This document shows, piece after piece, positions 13,166 to 24,369 of a stretch of DNA of 64,000 nucleotides. The DNA comes from Acanthacorydalis orientalis (taxonomy: Eukaryota > Arthropoda > Insecta > Megaloptera > Corydalidae), in the NCBI GenBank assembly GCA_034766995.1, contig CM068313.1, positions 4,570,461 to 4,634,460 of the forward strand, in the 5' to 3' direction. Position 1 is the stretch's first letter; each line of letters opens with the position of its first letter. Below the pieces are notes generated by a model. That model was not told where the DNA came from. It searched no databases and saw only the letters and a program-made list of their open reading frames with translations. The translations under genes were made by a program, and so were the position numbers.

Positions 13166-13235
13166 TTCGTTGGTAGGAAAATAATTGCGGTTTTCGTTCT
13201 GCGAATTCTAACCTTATTTTTTTCGGTGGCAACGC
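13166..13235 (+). mobile_element. 5'-end scrap of the same mariner family
   Basis: TTGGTAGGAAAATAATTGCG followed by GTTTTCGTTCTGCGAATTCT and AACCTTATTTTTTTC matches the left ~60 bases of the 35.2-kb copy, then diverges. The outermost TTAG is mutated. No right end was found nearby. Confidence 0.6.
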
Positions 13236-13402
13236 CTTCATTTCCAAAGCGGCAAATTCAAAAATCTACAGATTATATAATGCTCATTTCTTATTTATAT
13301 AAATTCGATACATTTTTTTAGTCAATTAAGATTATTTTTATACTTAGATTCTCAGCGGATTGTTTAAGACTTTTGTTTAAGATTAATTGATTAAGACATT
13401 TT

Positions 13403-13649
13403 TTAACCCTTTCGTTACTAACGGGGTACATATGTCCCACCGATTTTCGAAAATTCGTGTCGAGAAAATACTTTACATAGTGAACCCACTATAAAATACC
13501 GATGGGAAAAAATTTCCCAGGGCAATATATTTTATTCAAGATGTCGGAAAATTCTTGGACAATAATTTTGATCAATTTTAATTACCCCTTAATGCAATTA
13601 ATTACCATTTACTGGAATTACTAAAAAAAAATCGTATCGAAAGGTTTAA
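13403..13649. mobile_element. Possible short TTAA-bounded MITE
   Basis: Left edge TTAACCCTTTCGTTAC and reverse-complemented right edge TTAAACCTTTCGATAC form short inverted repeats, each starting with TTAA, 247 bp apart. The interior has small palindromes (GGTACATATGTCCC, CGATTTTCGAAAATTCG). No coding signal. The match is short, so chance is not excluded. Confidence 0.4.
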
Positions 13650-13674
13650 GGGAATTAATTAAGATGTTTCTGTA

Positions 13675-13805
13675 CTTGAGCGCTCTGAGGATGATTGCAT
13701 TGTCATCAAAATGTACATAAGAAAAAATCAGAAATAATCAAGATTTTCAATACATTATTATTGATTAAAAATATTTTGAAGAGAAGAAATTCGAGTCCCC
13801 TGTTT
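13675..13805 (+). mobile_element. Foldback-type MITE, forward arm
   Basis: GAGCGCTCTGAGGATGATTG, CATTGTCATCAAAATGTACA and ATCAAGATTTTCAATACATT. It begins right after the TTAA-bounded candidate at 13649. Confidence 0.6.
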
Positions 13806-14648
13806 TATTTAATTAGTTTTAAACAGTTTTGTTTACAATTTCCTTGCTCACAAATTTAATATATAATCAAAGAATTTATTAAATGAATCTCATAAATGTT
13901 TTACTGACTCATTAAAATGTTAAAATCATAACAGCTGAAAATCTCATCCGGTGTCTTTAATATCTTAATTAAATTTATAAAATAATCCCTTTTTATTATT
14001 TTCGTACCGTTTCGGTATTAAATGTAAATGTTTCGGATTTAAAATTTAAATTTATTCCTTGTGTTCCAAGTGAGACATATTCTAAACCTGAAATCGTTAA
14101 TATTAAAAACGGCCCAGATATCGTTTAATAGTGTGATATATCCATATAATTTTCATATTACAAAAAAAGCTTTCCACGAAATATCCCTCGCCTGACATGA
14201 AACACAAAACAGTGATAAAAAAAAACGCTGAGTATCTGAATGTCATATTTTGAAAATCACTGCATCGCACGTGCAATAAATTCGACTGTTTGTGTATAAT
14301 TTATGGGTCTTTAATGAATGCATTAATATGAATAACGGTTTCGGAGAAAATGTCGATTCATTCGGTTAAAAAAAATGTAACCTTTTTAAACAAAACTAGA
14401 ATGTAACGATTGTCGTTGAATTTACAATAGCGTGTAAGTACTTTTTTTATTCATAATTAAAATGTAAATTCCTTGGAAATAGTTGTTTAGAGTGAATATT
14501 TTTTTACCGTTCGTATTTGATTTTTTTTTATTGAATGTTTTATAACAAAATAAACTTATAAATGAGTCGTTTCGTGTTCATTTTCTTAACACAGTACGGT
14601 TCGTGCTGTCTGCACGAAAATTGATGCGTCTAGCCGGAATATTTTAAG

Positions 14649-14680
<32 letters not shown>

Positions 14681-14681
14681 G

Positions 14682-15062
14682 GAGAGAACATACCAGTGAT
14701 TGATAGAAAAATAAATAAATAGATAGTTTACTTTATAGATTCTTCTAAAATAATGATAAACCATTCCTGTATCTTGAACCGTGTTTAAATGATCTGTGTG
14801 GTCCATTTATTTTCTGTTAGAAGTATTTAAAATTCATATACATGAACATTTTTCATACACTTTCGCAAATGAACCTCTTTCTCTATTTCTGAAACGAAAC
14901 ATTTTTTTGAAAAATCAAATCAATGCTCAGTAAATCATTATTGATTGTTGTTGATTATTAATGATGCTCATTTCAATGCCTATCATCCAGAGAGCTGCAA
15001 GGCATAGAAAAGTGTATTGTAGTCTTCTTAGTTTATAAATTAATATTGAATTTTAATATTTC
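14682..15062 (+). repeat. Dispersed repeat R1, copy 2
   Basis: Collinear with copy 1 from the microsatellite edge to TTTTAATATTTC, by eye at roughly 90 % identity with a small insertion at TTGATTGTTGTTGATTATTA. Its right edge abuts the LINE/mariner hybrid at 15110. Confidence 0.85.
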
Positions 15063-15109
15063 GTTGTTGACTTCGTTGCATCGCTTTACAAAAATGGTTA
15101 TAGTTTTTA

Positions 15110-15225
15110 AAATATCAAATACTTTTTGGCGTATTCTCCATATACCTCCATCATTTACTGGTCCAAATATCCTTCCCATTATTTTTCTTTCGAGGTCTGA
15201 AAATGCATTGTCGACTTTATCGACT
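15110..15225 (-). pseudogene. LINE reverse transcriptase C-terminal scrap
   Basis: The minus strand reads DNAFSDLERKIMGRIFGPVN followed by DGGIWRIRQKVFDIL. LERK-I-L/M-R-RIFGPV plus WRIR is a common block near the C-terminus of insect non-LTR elements. The surroundings on both sides do not continue the match. It is joined directly to a + strand mariner C-terminus. Confidence 0.55.
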
Positions 15226-15395
15226 CGAAGCAGCCATCTTTTATTCGAGAAGCGATTTGTCGGTTTCCCGACAGATAGTGCAAAGTTGCATAAAATAATG
15301 GGGCATATTTTGAGGATTGAAATGTGTTTCATTTTTCTGTAAACATTCATTTTCTGTATAAAAAATGGACCGAATTAATTTGTACACCTAATAAT
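15225..15395 (+). pseudogene. Mariner-like transposase C-terminus and 3' end
   Basis: The + strand reads DFIDSKQPSFIREAICRFPD, then, with a frame disruption and a stop, NNGAYFED. The next 90 bases match the 3' untranslated part and terminal repeat of the 33.5-kb copy: CATTCATTTTCTGTA and CCGAATTAATTTGTACA followed by CCTAATA. It is therefore a second, 5'-deleted member of that family. Confidence 0.75.
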
Positions 15396-15439
15396 AAATA
15401 GTTCACTATTTTAATATATATATATGTGTGTATATATGT

Positions 15440-15479
<40 letters not shown>

Positions 15480-15784
15480 GTGTGTATAAACAAAGGAAAT
15501 TCGTTCACTAATAATATATCATGCGGTCCTATTATCGTGTACTATTGTGGAACAAAAGCGGAATTTTCATCGCGGAAGATGTAATCTGCTCGGAGCGTCG
15601 ACGGTCGATTCAATTATCCGACAGGAATAATCGAATCGATTGTCGTCCCGTTTTCCCGCAATAAATAATTCGTAAGGATGTCCGAATCCATGTACATTTC
15701 TATCGGCAATGAAAGCTGTTTTTGTTTCGCAGCACATTATGTTTCCGTCTAACGATTGAACCCCCGCTGTGTATCGACAGACCA

Positions 15785-15999
15785 CTCTTATTTTTCATAT
15801 ATCTTCTAGAAAAAAAAAAACTCTTAACGGTCACCTGAAGTATATTAAATTGTTTATATATAGAAACGTGCCAGTGATCGACGGAAAAATAAATAAGAAA
15901 ATAGTTTGGGTTATGGATTTTTCTAAAATGAGGGTAAAACATTCATTTTTAAGTTTTCTTTTTTTCTATTTATTTTCTATTAGAAGTATTATTTAAGTT
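15785..15999 (+). repeat. Dispersed repeat R1, copy 3 (partial)
   Basis: CTCTTAACGGTCACCTGAAG with TATATTAAATTG, then GTGCCAGTGATCGACGGAAA and TATTTTCTATTAGAAGTATT align to copies 1 and 2. The latter half, with the MITE arm, is missing. More diverged than the other two. Confidence 0.7.
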
Positions 16000-16015
16000 A
16001 CGCACACAAATACAT

Positions 16016-16083
<68 letters not shown>

Positions 16084-16463
16084 GGAAACCTTCTTTAGCT
16101 TGTTTCGATACAGCATTTTATTATTTGACAATCTCTTAACATTCTTTGAAAAAATATATTTCTATTCTCTAATTTCTGAGGAAGACTGCATCTATGCTAT
16201 AATTAACTCTTTCGTATTTTTATATTATATTTTATTTTAAGTCATTAAGTACCTTTATTTCAGTTTCAATTCATTCTGTATATATTATTAATAGGAGACT
16301 GCATTAAAAGCCGTTGTTCACTTATAGATGGCTCTAGGTGCGTATGCTGTAGGCAGTGAGAGATGTCTCTTATGTCATTTTGAAGTGTGAACATTTCCCA
16401 CTAAAATTCAGTCATCAAACTCTATCTTTTGTTATACAAGTACTTTTCTATAACCGAATTAAA

Positions 16464-17540
16464 ATGGAACAAGATAAGTTATTTTTCCGATGTGTACTTC
16501 TACAGTACTCTGATTTTAAAAAAGGTGCAGCTGAAGCTCATCGGTTGCTTCCGAAATCTTATGATGGATCTGTTCCATCGGGAACAGTATGTAGAGATTG
16601 ATTCCGACGATTCAAAAGTGGTGTTTGTGACGTTCACTACAAACAACAGCCAGAGCAATCTAAAAAGTTCGAAGATGAACAACTGCAAACTTTATTGGAA
16701 GAAAACGCTGCTCAAAGAATTGGATAGACAGCCTGAAGTCGATAAATCAACCATTTCACGACGTTCACAAGCCATGAAAAAGATGGGAGATGGCTACCAC
16801 ATGAATTGACACACAGCATGATTGGTCACAAAGCGATGCTCTCTGTTTGGTGGGATCTGGACTGTTTTAGCGGACGTTCTTGCCGGAGCTTATCATAAGA
16901 TGTTAAAGTACCCTTTACAGTTCCGGGAGTCATAGAGACCCGATAACCAGTATATGTCTTCAATTGTAACCATAATCATTGTATGGAAACTATTTATATA
17001 ATAAAAAAAAGTATGCTAGTGTCAAGTCAGGTGAATAGGGTTGCTGATTGATCTCAACAGCGTCGTGTTTCATAAAAAAGTGACTTTACAATCTATATAT
17101 GGTGGATGTCGTGTATTATGAACTGTTGAAACCGAAGAAAACAATCACCACCGAACGTTATCGACAACAATTGGAGCGTTTGAATGATAACTTGATGCAA
17201 AAACGACCATCGATTGCATCAAATCGCCGAAAAGTGAATCTTCTCCATAACAACGCTCGGCCCCATGTTAATATATCCGTGAAACAAACACTGACAGAGC
17301 TCGAATGGGAGGTTCTCCCGCACCGAACTTATTCTCTGGACCTGGTTCCAAGCGATTACCATCTGTTCCGATCGATTCGACACGCTTTGGAAGATACACA
17401 TTTCCATAATTAACAAAGAAATCGAAAATTGGGTTGCTGAATGGATCGGCTCGAAAGGCAGACCATTTCGTTGCGGATTTCAACTTCTGTCAGCAAAGTG
17501 GAAAAAAGTCATAGCTTCCGAGGGCAAATACTTTGATTAA
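16464..17540 (+). pseudogene. Mariner transposase pseudogene (Mos1-like, mauritiana type)
   Basis: From ATG at 16464 the reading is MEQDKLFFRCVLLQYSDFKK, GAAEAHRLL and, past an in-frame TGA where Trp is expected, FRRFKSG and KFEDEQLQTLLEENAAQ, as in the N-terminal helix-turn-helix region of Mos1-type transposases. After a frameshift it reads LDRQPEVDKSTISRRSQAM. A deletion then removes the TGDEKW block with the first catalytic Asp. After the nested insertion the frame resumes with VDVVYYELLKPKKTITTERY, and LLHNNARPH, where Asn replaces the second catalytic Asp. The third Asp remains in LVPSDYHLF with the expected 34-residue spacing. A last frameshift precedes EIENWVAEWIGSKG and KVIASEGKYFD with a stop at 17538. 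Clearly inactive. Confidence 0.88.
16870..17075 (-). pseudogene. Nested reverse-strand DDE transposase fragment
   Basis: This stretch interrupts the mariner frame between VWWDLD and VDVVYYELL. Read on the minus strand from about 17073 it gives MKHDAVEINQQPYSPDLTLA followed by YFF, and further on VTIEDIYWLSGLY. PYSPDL-x-x-x-(D)-F is the usual surrounding of the third catalytic acid in mariner-type transposases; here the Asp is replaced by Tyr (LAYFF). It is therefore most likely a piece of a different DDE element inserted into the older one, in opposite orientation. I see no terminal repeats or clear target duplication. Confidence 0.5.
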
Positions 17541-17649
17541 TGTATTCACACATTTCGTTATTGAAATAAATGCTCAAAAAATCCACAAAAAAACAGCGGC
17601 TTTCAATGTAACCTGCTAATATATCATTCTTAACAGTGTTAGATTTTAG

Positions 17650-18112
17650 CTGAGCATATTCGATCAGTGTATACTACCGGTCCTTACCTACGGCAGCGAA
17701 ACATGGGTGCTTAACGCCAAAATAGTTCAAAGACTCCAAACAACACAACGAAGTATGGAAAGATGCATGTTGGGAATAACAAGAAGAGATAGAAAGAGAA
17801 TAGAATGGATACGAAAACAAACAGGAGTCACAGATATAATAAGAAGAGTAAAGAGTCTGAAATGGAAATGGGCAGGACGTATCGCAAGAAGAGAAGACAA
17901 CCGATGGACAAGAGAAATTATTGACTGGGAACCAAGGAATATGAAAAGACGGAGAAAGAGACCAATGAACAGATGGGATAAGGATATTAAAAACTTTCTT
18001 GGAAATCTGTGTAAAAGAGAGGCACTGATTCGAACAAAATGGAAAATCATGGAAGAGGCCTTTATCCAGCAGTGGATTAACAGGGGCTGAAGATGATGAT
18101 GATGATGATTTA
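17650..18112 (+). pseudogene. LINE (RTE-like) reverse transcriptase C-terminus with trinucleotide tail
   Basis: An open frame from about 17650 to a TGA at 18088-18090 reads FDQCILPVLTYGSETWVLNA, then QTTQRSMERCMLGITRRDR, TDIIRRVKSLKWKWAGRIAR, DNRWTREIIDW and ends EEAFIQQWINRG. This is the conserved tail domain of many insect non-LTR retrotransposons. A (GAT)n run follows the stop, as in RTE-type elements that end in short repeats. It is 5'-truncated, lacking the endonuclease and the catalytic reverse transcriptase core, as usual for dead-on-arrival LINE copies. About 140 codons are intact, so the insertion is relatively young. The clade assignment is tentative. Confidence 0.85.
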
Positions 18113-18959
18113 AAATCCTGTATTTTGTTTAAGCATTTTAGATTTCCTTCATAAATTCTCATCTAGCAGATAAAAAAGCAAATTTGTAAAATAAATAAGG
18201 TAAACTCATAAATGCTAACAAATAGCTCATTCAAATATAATAAAATATGTAACTCGACGTCCTAATAAATCATTTTTTAACAATAGACTTTCTTTGTTTA
18301 CTTGTTAGAACGTACTCGTCAGTTTCTGCGAATCGTATTGGTTATCTTCCAAACTCTATTCATAAATTTATCACAGCCGAAGTTACACATTTCCAGTAAC
18401 TCGACAGGTATTTCCATATTCTTGTATGTAAATATATTGACGTATTCAATTGTCGTGTCCGTTACTGTCAATTACAACACTAATTCGATATCCGATTATC
18501 TAACCCAATGTCAACAGTGTAATTTGCCGTGAATGTTTTTTAAGCAATCACGAAATTATAAAATATGTAAATATGATCCGCGTACGGATTTAACATATGC
18601 AATGAAGCCTTGAATCGACCGTTTTTGTTGATACCTGTTACACACACCTATCTATATACGATAATGAACGCGGTATTTACCCAGTTCTCGTTCACAAATG
18701 TCGCGGTTGTAATGTTTTATTATTGTGTTCGATTATGTACATAATTGGATATTGATTTATTTTATCGGTTAAATAATGTGTACCGGATAATCAGGAAGTA
18801 GACATAATAATAAAACGTAATTGATATTTAATATACAATAATATGAATATTATAATCTGCCATACATAATCAAACAGCCATGCAACACGATTACTCTTTT
18901 TTTGTTGTCATACAGTCTCATTCTGAAAGTGGATTCTCTCTAACCTGAAAATATTAACC
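18113..18959. other. No gene recognised
   Basis: AT-rich sequence between the LINE tail and satellite array 1. A 76-codon open run on the + strand (18302-18532) has no family resemblance. Confidence 0.55.
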
Positions 18960-20600
18960 CTATATGACGTGATAGAGAGGCCTTCGTCTAACGGTAAAGT
19001 ATCTGGACTTTAAGAAAAAATCATGAGTCCGGATAGATGTCTCTGAGCCAAAATATGAGCCCATATTTTCTGATAGAATGTCTGAAATTTGCGAAACAAA
19101 ATAATGACTTCACACAGATGAATATATGTCGAAATATGTGCCTGTATTTTATAAATGAGTTCCAGATCTTTCGAAAAACAGTCACGAGTCCTCACTGAGA
19201 TCTATACATCAAGATATGGATCCGTATAATATAAAAGAGTATGCAGAAAAAAATTCTTGAGTCTACACAGATGTCTATATGTCAAAATATCTGTTTCTAA
19301 TGATTAAGTGCCTGAACTAAGGAAAAAAATTTCTAGTCCATGCCAAGGTGTATATATATATATATATATAGGCCAGTATTTAACGATAGAGTATCTGGAC
19401 TTTAAAAAAAATCAGGAATCCACACAGACGTCTGTATCTCAAGATATGAACTTATATTTTACAAATGAGTGCCAAATCTTTGTACAAAAAATTCTTAAGT
19501 CCTCACAGAGACCTGCACATCAACATATAGGTCCGTTCGATATAAAAAAGTGCCTGAAAAATATGAAAAAAATTCGTGATTCTACACAGAGATCTTTATA
19601 TCAAAATATGGGGCTATATTTTACAAAAAAGTGTCAGATCTTTTTTAAAAAAAATCGTGAGTCCTCACAGAGACCTATACGTTACGATATAGATCCGTAT
19701 AATGCATAACAATGTCTGAAATGCTCAGAGAAAATTCGAGAATTCACACGGACGTGTATATGTCAAAATATGTATCTATTTCTAACGTTTAAGCGCATGC
19801 ACTGCCTAGAAAAAAAAATATGAGCCCATACAGAGATCTATATATTAATATATAGGCCAGTATTTAACGATAAAGTGTTTGGAATTTGTAAAAAAATTCT
19901 AGAGTCCCCGCAGAGATCTTTGTGTCGAGATATGAGCTTATATTTTACAAGAGTGACAAATTTTTGTAAGATATAGATCCGCACGATATAAAAGAGTGCC
20001 TGAACTATATGGAAAAAAATCGTAAGTCTCCACAGAGGGCCTGTATATTAAAACGTAGACCGGTATTTAACGACAGAGTATCTGGACTTTGTAGAAAAAA
20101 TTCGTGAGTCTGCACAGAGATCTTTATGTCGAGATATTAGCCCATATGTTATAATAGAGTAAATAAACTTTACATATATAACTTAATAACAATATAAAAA
20201 AATATTTAATTATAAAAAAAATTATAAATATCAATACAAAAAAATTTTACAACAATATTTTTCATCTTTACAAGATAACACCAATCTTAAATCCACACAT
20301 AATTCTGTATGTCGAAATACGGTCCTGTATATTATGGTGGTGTGTCAGAACTTTCTAGAAACAATTCTAGAATCCACACAGAGGCATATGTGTCGATTCG
20401 ATTCTGTAACTAACGATAGAGTACCCGAACTTTGAAGAAAAAATTCGCAAGTTCATGCAAAAATCTGTATGTCGAGATTTAGGGGCATATGTTATGGTGG
20501 GATTGTCTGTACTGTGCAGAAAAAAATCATGGGCTGACATAGAGGTATATATATATATATATATATCGGAACATGGTCCCGTGTTTTATAAGAAGAAGAA
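18960..20600. repeat. Satellite-like tandem array 1, ~80-bp unit
   Basis: About 20 diverged units repeat the pattern CACAGAGATCTATATGTC, AAGATATG, CCATATTTTA, then GTCTGAACTTTG with a poly-A stretch and TTCGTGAGTC. CACAGA-type landmarks fall at about 19112, 19193, 19265, 19338, 19422, 19501, 19585, 19665, 19745, 19828, 19908, 20028 and 20112, mostly 72-84 bases apart. A low-complexity A/T patch (20165-20285) interrupts it. Small open frames here are accidental. Confidence 0.88.
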
Positions 20601-21731
20601 AATTTAGAAGAACGGAGAAGTCACAACTTTATTTCATAAACTTTAATAAATTGTAGAATACGTATCATGTGTGAAATTTAACTGAAAAATCTTTTTTTGT
20701 TTTTTGATGAAACGATGAGCATGCAGTAAAAATAGAGTTAAAATTTTATAAATAAATTGTTGGTTCCTTGAGTTATTCGTGGCTGGAGTAAACGTTGAAA
20801 CTATAGTCCTGTTCAAATTATTTAATAATGTATCGAGGAAGAGAAACAGTAAGAAAAATAGCCTTATTCCTGTTAGAATCTCTGCCACTGGATTTGCTAA
20901 TCTAATCCAGTGACAAACATGTACTCAACAGGTGTATTTACAGTTATTATTATTTTTTGTTTATCTTTATTGACGTTTATAGTACTTTTTTTATGATGAC
21001 AATACATTAAACATTATTGAGGTTAAATAGATGCGCTTCGAGCACACAATTTTGGAGGCTGTAGTTGAAATTCGATTGCGATTTAAACATTACACTGGTT
21101 GTAAAATTGTTTTGATCATTTATTGTTCTCTTCCATCGCAATTAATCTAATTATTACTGAATGATATAAACCGACTTATTTTTACTTTAAGTATTTAATA
21201 AAATCCATTTTAAATAAAAATATAAAATCGATATCTCCAAAGATAAGAACTGATATTAAAAGTAAGACGATCGTCCATGATATCCTCATTTTATTTATCA
21301 TTTTACATCCCACGGACGATATTAAATGCGAATCGACTTCGTAATTACGACACATAAAACATATAAGTACTTATGTACTTGATAAGAAGGCTCGATAAAC
21401 CTGATATTTTCTCCAGAGAGTGCGAGTGGAGAAAGAGATATATTACCATGGGGACTGAAAAAAGGGATCTCGGACGTCGAGATGCTATTTATTATATCGA
21501 AAGGAGACCGGAGGAGGCGTGTAACGTATTCACCGTTAAAAGCGCTCACAAAAGCGCCAGCGGCTCACTGTGAAGCCTATCTCTCCGTTCAACAGGAATT
21601 ATATATCGCCGTAGCGATTTTTATTGGCCGTCGTCCTGTGTATATTTTTTTTATAATAAAAGTACCGTTTTATTATAGTGGTAATCTTTATTCATAAGTA
21701 TATAAAAGAGACAAATTTCTTTTTATATATG

Positions 21732-21790
<59 letters not shown>

Positions 21791-21864
21791 TATTTTAGAT
21801 GGATCTTTAAAGCGTAGCAATTAACATTGGAAGATACTTATTAACAATTCATGTATATTCAAGC

Positions 21865-21916
<52 letters not shown>

Positions 21917-21919
21917 TAC
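20601..21919. other. Spacer between the two satellite arrays
   Basis: Contains no satellite unit. 21370-21650 is GC-richer with overlapping open frames but no homologue I recognise. Ends with (TA)n arrays. Confidence 0.55.
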
Positions 21920-22616
21920 GCCTATATGTTATGATAGACTATTTGATCATTGTAAAAAAAATTCATGAATTCATACAGAGATCCATATAACAAGATAGGC
22001 GCCTTTGTCTATCGATAAGGCATTTGAACTCTGAAAAAAATTCATGAATTCAGATAAAGATTTATATGTTGAGATATGGACCCGTATGTTATGATAGAAT
22101 GTCTGAAATTTGCTGAAAAAATTCTCGAGTCCACACAGAAGTCCATATATTGAAGTATAGGACCATCTATTATGGTAGACTGTCTGATGATTGTGGAGAA
22201 AAAATCGTAGATCCTTGCAGAGATCTATATGACGAGATAGAGGCCTTTATCTTGCGGTAAAGTATCTGGACCTTACGAAAAAAAATCATGGATCCGGATA
22301 GAAGTCTCTAAGCCAAAATATGAGACCATATTTTCTGATAGATTGTCTGAAATTTGCAAAAAAAAATAATGCCTTCACACAGATGAATGTATGTCGAAAT
22401 ATGTGCCCGTGTTTTACAAGTGAGTTCCAGATCTTTCTAAAAATATTCATGAGTCCTCACTGAGATCTATACATCAAGATATAGACCCGTATGATATAAA
22501 AGAGTGTGCAGAAAAAAATTCTTGGGTCTACACAGATGTCTATATGTCAAAATATGTATTTGTTTCTAATGAGTAAGTGTCTGAACTAAGAAAAAAAATT
22601 GTGAGTCCATGCAAAA

Positions 22617-22675
<59 letters not shown>

Positions 22676-23400
22676 CCAGTATTTAACGATAGAGTATCTG
22701 GACTTTAAAAAAAAATCAGAAATCCACACAGACGTCTGTATCTCAAGATATGAACTTATATTTTACTAATGAGTGCCAAATCTTTGTAAAAAAAATTCTT
22801 AAGTCCTCACAGAGATCTACACATCACGGTATAGGTCCGTACGATATAAAAAAGTGCCTGAAAAATATCAAAAAAATTCGTGATTCTACACAGAGACCTT
22901 TATATCGAAATATGGGGCTATATTCTACAAAAAAGTGTCAGATCTTTTTAAAAAAAATCGTGAGTCCTCACAGAGATCTATACGTTAAGATATAGATCCG
23001 TATAATACAGAACAATGTTTGAAATGCTCAGAGAAAATTCGTGAATTCACACGGACGTCTATATGTCAATATATGTATCTATTTCTAACGATTAAGTGCA
23101 TGCAATGCCTAGAAAAAAATTATGGGTCCATACAGAGATCTATATATTAATATATAGGCCAGTACTTAGCGATATAGTGCCTGGACTGTGTATAAAAAAA
23201 ATTCAAGTGTCCATACAGAGGTCTATATTATAAAATATAGGCCAGTATTTAACGGTATAGTATCTGGACTTAATACTTGATATTAACTATAAAAAAAAAT
23301 CAACAGTCCACACAGAGGTCTGTATGTCGAGATATGACCTTATAACTTAGAAAAGAGTGCTAGATCCTTGTAAAAAAAATCGTGAGCGAAAATTAGGGGA
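21920..23400. repeat. Satellite-like tandem array 2, ~80-bp unit
   Basis: The same unit as array 1, about 18 copies, running from just after a (TA)n(GA)n microsatellite to the Helitron-like tail at 23385-23461. Units 22235-23170 match units 18970-19870 of array 1 in order, including the same idiosyncratic variants, so a block was duplicated after the array had already diversified. Confidence 0.88.
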
Positions 23401-23461
23401 ACATGGGATGAAACTCTTGGGGTTTGACGAACGCAGCGAGCAGGGCGAGGAGCCTCCCTAG
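23385..23461 (+). mobile_element. Helitron-like 3' end directly after the satellite array
   Basis: GGGGTTTGACGAACGCAGCG, AGCAGGGCGAGGAGCC and TCCCTAG followed by T carry the same GC-rich tail with hairpin and CTAG as the copies at 5.7 and 11.1 kb. It follows the last ~80-bp satellite unit without a break. Confidence 0.6.
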
Positions 23462-24369
23462 TAATAATAAAAATTAACGAGATTTAACTTCGAAGGCGAG
23501 GACGAATGTAATCACTTTTTCTAATTGAATTGAAAAAAATCGTTCAATGAACATCAAACTCAAACAACTTCAAAATAATTTATTCAAACGCACTTTTGTT
23601 TACAGTTAATTGAAAGCCGATATCAGTAATTCGATTAATTAAATGCGTCGCACTTGAATAAATAAGACATTTATGTAAACGTTCGACATGTAAACGTGTA
23701 GCACAGATAATAATTATCTTTTCAGTACATTTGCTCTCATTTCATCACAAGCGCATATTTGTTTACATCGATAAATTAAATCGTCGATTTTTTCAACACA
23801 GCACACTTTGTACGCCATTTATTATGCATGTACGTGATTAAACCGTATAAAAATCTTCATTTCTCGAACAGAACTTGACAGGAAGTCGTTATTGCTATTA
23901 AATACGTTATTATTATTGTATATTTTAAGACCGTTCGTTTATGCAAACATTGTGAATTCTTGTTAATTTCACGGAATGTCTATTCTGTTCGACACTGTTG
24001 TATTTTGTAAACGATCGGTCGTTAGGCAAATTTCGAATAGACTTAAAAGAAGTTTTGTGATCATATGACATGGGTGAAAATATAGTTTCGTAAATGAATT
24101 GTTTTTTCGATCCGCAAACAACAAAAATGTTTTCTGATCTAAATTGTTTAACACGTTGACACCCATGACCGGCGCTTGTCTTCTCAGTGGAGCTTTGGTG
24201 GTCATCAATGACCGGTGTTACCAAATTTTTTAGAATGATTAAAATAAGATGAATACCGTCGACTAAAAAAATTTGAACGTAAATAAATAGATAATATTTT
24301 GAAATAAAAAGTGTACTCGTCAATTATAATAAATTTTTAATTTGAACATAATATTTTACAAAAATTTAA

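Larger units (their letters stand above)
16290..17620 (+). mobile_element. Full-length but dead mariner-like element with terminal inverted repeats
   Basis: The ends are inverted repeats sharing GCATTAAAAGCCGTTGTT (left, about 16299) and, reverse-complemented from the right, ACATTGAAAGCCGCTGTT (about 17594-17611), each close to a TA. Total length 1.33 kb matches a normal mariner, but that includes a foreign insertion of about 200 bases and excludes a deleted stretch of transposase, so the similarity in length is partly coincidental. The element contains one transposase pseudogene. A LINE fragment begins about 30 bases after its right end. Confidence 0.8.

Noticed and set aside
15567..15942. 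Overlapping open frames in a GC-richer patch on the minus strand
   Set aside because: No domain or family resemblance, no splice sites in a consistent frame, and one side is repeat R1.
19308..19709. A 133-codon frame on the + strand
   Set aside because: It is the satellite unit read in one frame; its apparent protein repeats follow the 80-bp period and the duplicate block gives a broken version.
21373..21697. Two overlapping + strand open frames of 66-71 codons
   Set aside because: No recognisable family; listed only as a GC-richer patch.
18960..23400. CRISPR-like regular repeat
   Set aside because: Units are contiguous and diverged with no unique spacers, and the genome is eukaryotic; it is a satellite.
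23925..24323. A 132-codon minus-strand frame overlapping the left end of the TTAA-bounded element
   Set aside because: It crosses the element boundary and has no transposase motif.
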